NCBI GenBank assembly: GCA_003024985.2
Contig: PXIH01S0038579.1
Direction: 5' to 3' (one strand)
Origin: Euperipatoides rowelli
Lineage: Eukaryota; Onychophora; Udeonychophora; Euonychophora; Peripatopsidae
Length of the DNA: 14,889 bases
Part shown: in pieces, positions 7,905-14,889 of the stretch
Layout: each line of letters begins with the position of its first letter
Numbering within the stretch: position 1 is the first letter of the stretch
Notes under the pieces: generated by a model
What the model was told of the DNA's origin: nothing
The model's database searches: none
What the model saw: only the letters and a program-made list of their open reading frames with translations
Program-made: the position numbers and the translations under genes

Positions 7905-9557
7905 GTCTTTAATTTTGTCTTTAATTTTTTCCTCGTCTTTTATATCTCTTACAGTAATGTTTTTTTAATTTTGGTTCTATTACCCTATCAAATGGTAACA
8001 TCAAGGGTCTCCCTAAAAATAATTCAGCTAGCGTATAACTACTTCCTTCTGATTCAGAGCTATTTATTGCTAGTCTGAGTGTAGCTAAGCTTTCATCCCA
8101 TCTTTGATGGTCTTTACCTACATACGCCCTTATTTGCTGTCCTATATTTTTATGTCTTTCTGTAAAATTGATTTGTGCATGTATTGTGAGATCAACCTGT
8201 TGTCGAAATGCCATATGTCTGCTATTTCTTGATACAGTTTGGTGATAAACTGATTTCCATTATCTGATACAATTATTTTTGGTAGTTCGTACCTACATAA
8301 GTATTCCTCAACTAAAATTTTTGCTACATTTTTTGGCTGTGGCTTTGCCTATAGAAAATACCTCTATCCAGCATGAAAAATAGTCACAGATTGTCAGTAT
8401 GTATTCTTTCTTTTTCCTGCTTACAGGAAGTGGACCAATCAAATCGATCCCCACTAAGTAATTTGGTTCATAGCTTTCTGCTGACTTCATTAAACCTTCT
8501 GACACTTTATTTGAATGTTTTGTTTTTTGGCAGATGTTATATGTACTGCAATAATATGAAATTTCTGATTTCATTTTTGGCCAATAGCCTCTTTTGGAAA
8601 TTTTGTCATAAGTTTTCTGAAAACTCCTGTGACCTCCTATGTTCTGATCATGAAATTCCTTTATTACTCTAGTTTTTGCTCTATCTGGGATTAATAATCT
8701 TTTTCTGTCATCTGATTTTTCTTGGTAATAAATCACATCTTGTATAATGGCAAAATTGTTATTTTCCCCTTGTTTTAACTTATTCTTTATTTCTTTACAA
8801 TAATCAGCTATGTTTTGGTCATTGATCATTTGTTTTCTTGATTTGAATTTTTGGTTAAACTCTTCTTGTATATTTACATTATTTATGTTTAAGGAATTTT
8901 GATTATTTATATACATTATTTCTAACTTTGTGAAATCTGTCAATTTATTTAGATCCGCCCCTCACCATCACTGCCAATTACAGGCGCTCTAGATAGTGCA
9001 TCTGACACTGTATTTTCCTTTCACTTAATATATTTGATTGTAAAATTGTATTATTGTAGCCATAGCACCCATCTAGTTAGTCTAATAGTGACTTCTTTGA
9101 GATTTAAGGCCCGTGTTAATGACTGTGGTCTGTTTCTAAGAAAAAATGAGTGCCATAAATATATCCCCTAAATTTATTTAGGCTCCATACTACCCCTAGT
9201 AATTCTAATTCACTGATTGAATAATTATTTTCATATTTTCTCATATGCTATTATTCTGTCTGTGCCATCACTGTTCTTTTGTAATATTATTGAGCCTAAG
9301 GCCAGTATTGAGGCATCTGTGTGTACGATAAAGGGTGATTTGAAATATGGTGTTTGTGAAATGGGTGAGTTGATTAAGTTGATTAAGGCCTTTTTTAATT
9401 TTGCATATGAGTTTTCTTGTTCAGCTCCCCTTTGCCATTTTACCTTTTTAGATTTTAGTCTATTTAAAGATTCAGCTATTTTGGCATAGTTCGGTATAAA
9501 ACTTCTATACCATCCGGTAAGTTCTAAAAATTGCATAATTTCTTTTGTATTTATTGG
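7905..9557 (-). pseudogene. Ty3/gypsy pol remnant, copy A (RNase H and integrase)
   Basis: Reading down from 9557, the fragment starts in the connection region after RT (LTGWYRSFIPNYAKIAESLNRL). It continues into RNase H, which copies away template RNA (PFIVHTDASILALGS), then the linker and the integrase zinc-finger region (REFHDQNIGSH-like, here EFHDQNIGGH, and CSTYNICQ, in which one Cys is Tyr). The catalytic core follows (IDLIGPLP; SDNGNQF; HAQINFTERHKN with the catalytic E) and a C-terminal part (SSYTLAELFLGRPLMLPF). Relative to copy B at 11231-12876 it has frameshifts near 8330, 8220 and 9230, a 14-base deletion near 9243 and a 9-base duplication near 9380. By eye the proteins are about 85% identical. 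RT, the gag region and both LTRs are absent. The fragment breaks off at the gap at 9558. Confidence 0.88.
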
Positions 9558-9558
9558 N
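9558..9558. other. assembly gap
   Basis: A single undetermined base that cuts gypsy copy A in the middle of a conserved stretch. Contigs commonly end inside such repeats, so what follows is probably not physically adjacent. Confidence 0.7.
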
Positions 9559-10169
9559 CTGAATTAGTAGTAAATATAAATCAAATTTACATATAAACAA
9601 CTAAATAAATCCATGCTTTAAGATAGAGTCTGAACATTTTCAACATGTTGCACGTATCATTTTTGTTTTATGTTATTTTCAAGTAAATTTATACCAAAGA
9701 TTAAATTACATTGGTGTTTTTACTAGACTTTATTGGTAGTATTTCAATTTATTATCAAGAACAGTCTATGTGTTGTTAAATTCCAGTACCTAATCCAAAT
9801 AAGGAATGATTATATTATTTTATGATATATGTTTTTCATAAGTACTGCAAAACCTGGACTTGATATTCAATTTATTTTATTTTCATCATTCAAGATAACA
9901 TAACTTAATCTTATTTGAATCTTATTTCACTTAGATATGCTATTAAACAAATTCATTTAAAGTCAAAATTAAGTTGCAGCTTGATTTATTTTAACCTTTC
10001 ATTCACGATTGGTATTTTAAACTAGTGTTTTTAGTAGCACCATTCTGATAATCTATACATCTTTTCTCACTTGCATATAGATATCCATTGACTCACTACA
10101 AATAATAACCTCACAATAAATACTTCAATGATTTTAACTGTTTTTATTTATGTTTCTAATTTTGTCTAG
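9559..10169 (+). other. probable intron upstream of the sideroflexin exon
   Basis: AT-rich, no other exon recognised. It ends in a pyrimidine-rich tract and TTTTGTCTAG, a good splice acceptor, just before the exon. Confidence 0.5.
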
Positions 10170-10255
10170 TCAGCTCCTCCATTAATCGGCCGATTTGTTC
10201 CATTCTTTGCTGTGGCAGCAGCCAATTGTGTCAATATACCTCTAATGAGATCAAG
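10170..10255 (+). CDS. SFXN: sideroflexin, one internal exon (partial gene)
   Basis: An 86-bp open segment sits between a splice acceptor (pyrimidine tract then TCTAG, 10165-10169) and a consensus donor (AAG|GTAAGT, exon end 10255). It encodes SAPPLIGRFVPF followed by AVAAANCVNIPLMRS. The block GRxVPF-x-AVAAANCxNIPLMR is characteristic of sideroflexins, multi-pass transporters of the mitochondrial inner membrane; the human SFXN1 member carries serine for one-carbon metabolism. The hydrophobic run and the Asn residues in AAANCVN-IP belong to the conserved membrane core. A second acceptor AG four bases on (10172-10173) is possible, so the first residues are uncertain. Other exons were not found; they may lie outside the window or in unplaced contigs. 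The frame is clean and conserved, unlike every large retroelement around it, so this is the best candidate for a living host gene. Paralogue (SFXN1/3 or other) is not decided. Confidence 0.8.
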
Positions 10256-10572
10256 GTAAGTTAGCATAGGCTATACTTTATTTACTATATATTATGACGA
10301 GTTGTCATATTTTATTTTATTGTGTATTAATTGGTACTTTCAAGTGACAGCTGAGGTTATTTCAAGGTATAATTATTTTCTCAATACACCATTTGCATTC
10401 ATAAATGTTGTATTAAAGCAATCTGGCAAATTGCTGGATCTAATTATCTCTTAGAAATATTCAAACTCACTTTATTTAGGTATATTTATTTTTACAAAGG
10501 AAAAACTTTACACATGGTGTCTTTGACCCAAAGGATGTAGTCATCATTTGCAAAATTGAGTATTAAGAATTA
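10256..10572 (+). other. probable intron downstream of the sideroflexin exon
   Basis: Begins GTAAGT and is AT-rich with no further exon recognised. It is cut by the gap at 10573. Confidence 0.5.
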
Positions 10573-10573
10573 N
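10573..10573. other. assembly gap
   Basis: A single undetermined base before the 32-bp array resumes. It marks a scaffold join. Confidence 0.7.
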
Positions 10574-10657
10574 CGTTTGTTTGGTCAACTCAGGTGATTG
10601 TATCACATTTGTTTGGTCAACTCAGGTGATTGTATCACGTTTGTTTGGTCAACTCAG
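10574..10657 (+). repeat. 32-bp tandem array resuming after the gap
   Basis: Starts at unit position 13 (CGTTTGTTTGGTCAACTCAG), followed by full units at 10594-10625 and 10626-10657. They match the units at 2687-2750 with one or two transitions. The array that ends at 2761 stops at unit position 11, so the two ends would join with exactly one missing base. Confidence 0.9.
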
Positions 10658-10835
10658 GTTAGTTGACCTTTGAACCACTTGTTTTATTAAATTTTGTATT
10701 GAATAGAATACAGAAAGAAGAAGAAAAAATTCCAATTTCTACGGTATAGGTTCAGTAGTGAAAATATAAAAAATATGAAAAAGAAGAAAAATATTTATCC
10801 CAATTTCATCCTGATAATTATTTATCAGTATTTAA

Positions 10836-10841
10836 CCCCCC
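10836..10841 (-). promoter_or_regulatory. candidate polypurine tract of gypsy copy B
   Basis: Six G on the minus strand, 20-odd bases after the integrase stop codon, is where a plus-strand primer tract and the 3' LTR start would be expected. No matching second LTR is in the window, so this is only a positional guess. The adjacent CTGATAA-TTAT-TTATCAG (10811-10828) is a small palindrome. Confidence 0.3.
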
Positions 10842-10862
10842 TAATGTAATATTTTTAAAACA

Positions 10863-13740
10863 TTAGCCTACTCCTTTCTTTAGTAATCTAAGGCTATATG
10901 GATGGTAAAGCTTAGATACCGATATTAGCCCTCTAGTTTTGTATGGCTTTAAGTTGATGATATGTTGTTTTGGGACCTGCTTGCCTTTTTTGTTCTTAAG
11001 ACTGTGAGCGGTCCTAATTTTTTGTCTACTGTAAATGGGTCTTCCCATTTTGGAAATAACTTAGCCATTAAATTTTTTCCAGCCTGGCTGAGAAAATGTG
11101 TTTTGATTAATACCTTGTCACCTTCCTGAAATTGAATGTATCTATGTGATTTGCCATAGTATAATTTGTTTCTCATTTGATTTTGTTTCTGTACTAATTT
11201 TTATGTGTCGGCCTTGGCCTTAGTAATTTTATCTTTTATTTTTCCTCATCTTTTATATCTCTTACAGTAATGCTTTTTTTTAATTTTGGTTCTATTACCC
11301 TATCAAATGGTAACATCAACAGTCTCCCTAAAAATAATTCAGCTGGCATATAACTACTTCCTTCTGATTTAGATCTGTTTATTGCTAGCCTGAGTGTGGC
11401 TATGGTTTCATCCCATCTTCGATGTTCTTTGCCTACATACACTCTTATTTGATGTCCTATATTTTTATTATGTCTCTGTAAAATTGGTTTGTGCATGATA
11501 TTGTGAGATCAACCTGATGTCGAAACTCCATATTTTTTGCTATTTCTTGATACAGTTTGGAGTCAAACTGTTTTCCATTATCTGATACAATTATTTTTGG
11601 TACTCCATACCTATATAAGTATTCCTCAACTAAAATTTTTTCTACGTTTTTGGCTGTGGCTTTGCCTATAGAAAATACCTCTATCCAACGTGAAAAATAG
11701 TCACAAATAGTTAGTATGTATTCTTTATTTTTACTGCTTTCAGGAAGTGAACCAATCAAATCGATCTCCACTAAGTAATTTGGTTCATAGCTTTCTGCTG
11801 ACTTCATTAAGCCTGCTGGTGCTTTATTTGAATGTTTCATTTTTTGGCAGATGTTGCATGTACTACAATAATATGAAATTTCTGATTTCATTTTTGGCCA
11901 ATAGGCTCTTTTGCAAATTTTGTCAAGTTTTCTGAAAACCCATGTGACTTCCTATGTTCTGATCATGAAACTCCCTTATTACTCTAACTTTTGCTCCATC
12001 TGGGATTAATATTCTTTTTCTGTCATCTGATTTATCTTGGTAATAAATTACATCTTGTATAATGGTAAAATTGTTATTTTCCCCTTGTTTTAACTTATTC
12101 TTTATTTCTTTACAGTAATCATCTATGTTTTGTTCACTGATAACTTGATTTCTTGATTTGATTGTTTGGTTAAACTCTTCTTGTATATTTATATTATTTA
12201 TGTTTAAGGAATTTTGATTATTTATAGACATTATTTCTAGCTTTGTGAAATCTGTCAATTTATTTAGATCCCCCTCATCATCTCTGCCAATTACAGGTGC
12301 TCTAGATAGTGCATCTGGCACTGTATTTTCCTTCACCTTTCTATATTTGATTGTAAAATTGTATTCTTGTAGCAATAGCACCCATCTAGTTAGTTTACTA
12401 TTGGCTTCTTTGAGATTTAAGGCCCATGTTAATGCACTGTGGTCTGTTTCTAAGAAAAAATAAGTGCCATAAATATATCCCCTAAATTTCTTTAGGCTCC
12501 ATACTACCCCTAGTAGTTCTAATTTGGTGATTGAATAATTCTTTTCATATTTTCTCAGACCTCTACTTGCATATGCTATTACTCTGTCTGTGCCATCATT
12601 GTTCTTTTGTAATAATATTGAGCCTAAGCCCAGTATTGAGGCATCTGTGTTTACAATAAAGGGTGGTTCAAAATCTGGTGCTTGTAAAATGGGTGAGTTG
12701 ATTAAGGCCTTTTTTAATTTTGTATATGAGTTTTCTTGTTCATCTTCCCATTGACATTTTACCTTTTTAGATTTTAGTCTATTTAAAGGTTTAGCTATTT
12801 TGGCGTAGTCTGGTATAAAACTTCTATACCGCTCTGTAAGTCCTAAAAATTGCATAATTTCTTTTGTACTTATTGGTCTAAGGAAATTTTGGACTGCTTC
12901 TATCTTTTTGGGGTTTACTCTTAGACCTTGTGGGCTCCAGATGTGTCCCAAAAATTCAGCATTTTCACAAGCAAAACTACATTTCTTTAATTTGATTTTC
13001 AATCCTGTTTGATTATAAGTTTGAATACCTTGTCTAAATCTAATAAATGGTGTGAAAATGTTTTAGAGTATACCACAACGTAATCAATGTAGTTGTATGC
13101 ACAAACTCCTATAATGTCTCTTAGCACTTCAGCCATGAGTCTAGGAAATGATGAGCCAGAGTTTTTTAAGCCAAATGGCATTCTGGTAAACTCTTATAAC
13201 CCTACTGAGGTTATAAAGGCTGTTTTATGCATAACCTCCTCTTTTATGGCTATTTGCCAATATCCTGAGGTTAAGTTTAAGCAAGGAATTACTTTAGAAC
13301 CCCCCCCCCCCCAGTCCATCTAATATTTCATGTATTAAAGGTACAGGGAATTTGTCATCAACTGTGATTTTATTTATTGCTCGATAATTGACGCAAAATC
13401 GATACTCATCATTTTTCTTATGTACAAGGACTACAGGCGATGCCCAGTTCGACTGGCTTTTCAAATAATGCCTAATTCTAGAATTTATTGTACCTGTTCC
13501 TTAATAATTTTCTTTAATTTAGGTGGATAATGGTATGGCCTTCTTGCTGTTGGTTTGTTTTCAGTTAGATTTATTTCATGTTTTGTTATGTTAGTTCTTC
13601 CGAGAATATTTGAAAAAAAATATTTTGCACTATCTATTAAGAATAATTTTTAATTTTTCATGTTCTGATTTACTTAGACAAGTTGGTTTTTCCAGGATTT
13701 CTTCTAAATCATTGTAAAATTCTTCATTTTGTTAACTGTT
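10863..13740 (-). pseudogene. Ty3/gypsy pol remnant, copy B (RT, RNase H, integrase)
   Basis: The order on the minus strand is RT, RNase H, integrase, diagnostic of Ty3/gypsy. RT: NITKHEINLTENKP, WASPVVLVHKKNDEYRF, VNYRAINKITVDDKF, LNLTSGYWQIAI, then MPFGLKNSGSSF and YIDYVVVYS. Both catalytic signatures are damaged: the usual Asp in the SGYWQI motif is Asn, and YIDD reads YIDY. RNase H lies in the longest frame (11923-13002, 359 aa) with TDAS (D120), TKLELLG (E162), ETDHSAL (D187) and PDALSR (D230), all intact. Integrase follows with a His/Cys finger, IDLIG, SDNGKQF, and after frameshifts near 11930 and 11480 the C-terminal part, including FQEGDKVLIK and a stop at 10863. A 13-base C run (13300-13312) and a shift near 13010 also break the frame. 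It cannot make active polymerase. Confidence 0.9.
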
Positions 13741-14047
13741 CCTGTCATATTTGTCTGTCACTCTAAATCTGTCCCTATAAACATTATTTATATTTATTCC
13801 AGGTTTGAAAATATAATTGCTATAGTTTGGTTCATGATTTTAATATTTGAATATGCTTCTATTTGAAAATTTTCATCATTTGCCTTGTTTCATATTTGTT
13901 TTGAATATTATTAACAATTGTTGTTAACTTTTTAAATTTTTTTATAAAATTTGTTGTTATTTAGATTATGACTATAAGTTTGTTTTGAAAAAGAACTGAC
14001 ATACCTTATTATTTGACTAGATTTGGTATCATGTACCCTAGTTCTAC
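13741..14047 (-). other. decayed stretch between the unidentified frame and gypsy RT
   Basis: On the minus strand a low-complexity Asn/Lys/Ser-rich translation with several stops can be followed almost without break from the frame at 14048 toward the RT start, for example GRTRVHDTKSSQIIRYVSS. This suggests one decayed polyprotein or two adjoining frames of the same element. No protease motif (DTG or DSG) was seen. Confidence 0.4.
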
Positions 14048-14626
14048 CTATGTATTTATTTTTTTTCCATAGTTAAGTCTACTGTATTTTAGTTTATCAT
14101 ATAAAGACTTACTTGGAATTAATGGATTCATTACAGGCATTACCTGGTCTATTTTTACATTGTTTGGAATACTTTCCAGTATGTTATTAATATTCTTATG
14201 GCTGTTTGTGGTAGAATACATTACACATTGTGCTTTTAAAGCTGTTGGAAACTTTTTACTATTAATGCATTTAATTTTATGTGTTTCTGTTATCCATTGG
14301 GGCACTAATTCTTTACTTAAAGATTGTTTTAAATATTCTTTGTATTTATTATAATGCCTATACTCACTAGTTTTCACCACCTGGGAATCAATCATTATAT
14401 CAATGGGATGTATTGTAATATATTTATTATTTTCAGTTAAGACATCTGAAGTGACAGCTTTCTCACATATGCCTTCATTATGGCATGTAGTAGCAAAAAA
14501 AATATCATTCAATTTATGGAATGGAAAATAATATTTGTTTATTGTTGGGTTGTTTGTAAGTACTTTAGGTTTGTCTTTATTGGACAGTGCATATGGTGAA
14601 TCAAAAGTAATCTTGGCTTTTTTTAC
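14048..14626 (-). CDS. unidentified open frame upstream of gypsy copy B pol
   Basis: The frame is open for about 190 codons on the minus strand, from just after a stop near 14627 to the stop at 14048; the first ATG gives 154 residues from 14512. Upstream codons read KITFDSPYALSNKD and fit the same protein, so the ATG at 14512 is probably not the true start. The product is Lys/Asn/Ile-rich, with few Cys, no signal peptide or membrane segment and no zinc knuckle or protease motif that I recognise. Its position 5' of gypsy RT on the same strand suggests a gag-like or Pol N-terminal part, but that rests on position only. It may equally belong to another inserted element, since LINE sequence abuts its 5' end. 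The absence of stops contrasts with the wrecked pol downstream. Confidence 0.45.
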   Translation of the reverse strand, partial: VKKAKITFDSPYALSNKDKPKVLTNNPTINKYYFPFHKLNDIFFATTCHNEGICEKAVTSDVLTENNKYITIHPIDIMIDSQVVKTSEYRHYNKYKEYLKQSLSKELVPQWITETHKIKCINSKKFPTALKAQCVMYSTTNSHKNINNILESIPNNVKIDQVMPVMNPLIPSKSLYDKLKYSRLNYGKKINT

Positions 14627-14889
14627 AAGACACTATATAAAGATGAATCCGATAATACCAACATTAAAAATGAAGACAAAAATGATTTAACTGACACACT
14701 GATTGATGTACCACATATACTTGCAAAAGAAGCAAAGCATGCAGTAAAACACATGAAAAATGGTAAAGCACCAGGAAAAGACAAGATAACAATTGATATT
14801 ATAAAAGCAGGTGGTGAGGAACTAGAAAAAAAAACACTTGCTCAGTGTTTTACAAAATGCTTAAAACAAAGAAATATACCAATTGATTG
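14624..14889 (+). CDS. LINE (RTE-like) reverse transcriptase, 5' part, running off the window
   Basis: An open plus-strand frame of about 88 codons without stops begins YKTLYKDE. It continues to LIDVPHILAKEAKHAVKHMK, then NGKAPGKDKITIDIIKAGGE and EKKTLAQCFTKCLKQRNIPID. The NGKAPG-x-D-x-I ... IKAGGEE ... CLK...IP pattern is the opening of the reverse transcriptase domain in RTE-type non-LTR retrotransposons common in insects. No start codon is needed, since this is the middle of the ORF, so the element is 5' truncated here, as LINE copies usually are. The catalytic FADD box would lie beyond the right edge. Whether this copy is intact cannot be judged. It meets the opposite-strand frame ending near 14626, marking the likely insertion border. 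Confidence 0.8.

Noticed and set aside
8373-8672. Plus-strand frames inside the gypsy copies (also 9217-9489, 11747-11935, 12245-12463, 13093-13323)
   Set aside because: All are antisense shadows of the minus-strand RNase H, integrase or RT segments, with no motifs of their own.
14160-14354. Hydrophobic plus-strand frame
   Set aside because: It is opposite the longer minus-strand open frame, and the AT-rich complement gives Leu/Phe-rich peptides by chance.
14048-14626. Retroviral-type envelope or endogenous large-virus gene
   Set aside because: Considered for the unidentified frame, but there is no signal peptide, membrane segment, cleavage site or recognisable family motif, and envelope genes lie 3' of pol, not 5'.

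Overview
The window is AT-rich eukaryotic DNA, most likely from an arthropod (an insect is my best guess). It is dominated by decayed transposable elements, with one small piece of a host gene. Evidence for this: a spliced exon with consensus splice sites, tRNA-headed SINE sequence, and piggyBac, hAT-like, copia, gypsy and LINE remnants. No bacterial-style gene, CRISPR array, rRNA or intact tRNA gene is visible. The species cannot be fixed from the sequence alone.

Five single 'n' positions (2762, 4156, 7150, 9558, 10573) divide the window into six pieces, and the joins look like scaffold gaps. (1) 1-2761: a piggyBac-like transposase remnant on the minus strand with its TTAA-bounded end, then AT-rich DNA with short palindromes, then a 32-bp tandem array cut by the gap. 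(2) 2763-4155: a hAT-like end, then featureless AT-rich DNA, ending in a 185-bp segment. (3) 4157-7149: a second piggyBac-like end abutting a broken LINE endonuclease, then an internally deleted copia element with two short LTR-like repeats and a fold-back at its 5' junction. (4) 7151-9557: starts with the same 185-bp segment, then a tRNA-derived SINE and gypsy copy A (minus). (5) 9559-10572: one exon of sideroflexin, a mitochondrial amino-acid transporter, flanked by intron. (6) 10574-14889: starts in the same 32-bp array that ends piece 1, then gypsy copy B (minus), an unidentified open frame, and the start of an RTE-like LINE reverse transcriptase (plus) running off the edge.

Pieces 2 and 4 share an exact 185-bp end, and pieces 1 and 6 share the tandem array in matching phase. 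The printed order may therefore be wrong: 4157-7149 and 2763-10572 behave like contigs slotted between ends that should join. Statements about neighbours across an 'n' are weak.

The transposon genes do not work together in a pathway. All but the short LINE RT fragment show frameshifts, stops, deletions or loss of catalytic residues, so this is a repeat graveyard, possibly partly inside introns of the sideroflexin gene. I found no convincing new functional system. The most interesting points are the host exon, the scaffold inconsistency, the copia fold-back and the unidentified open frame at 14048-14626.
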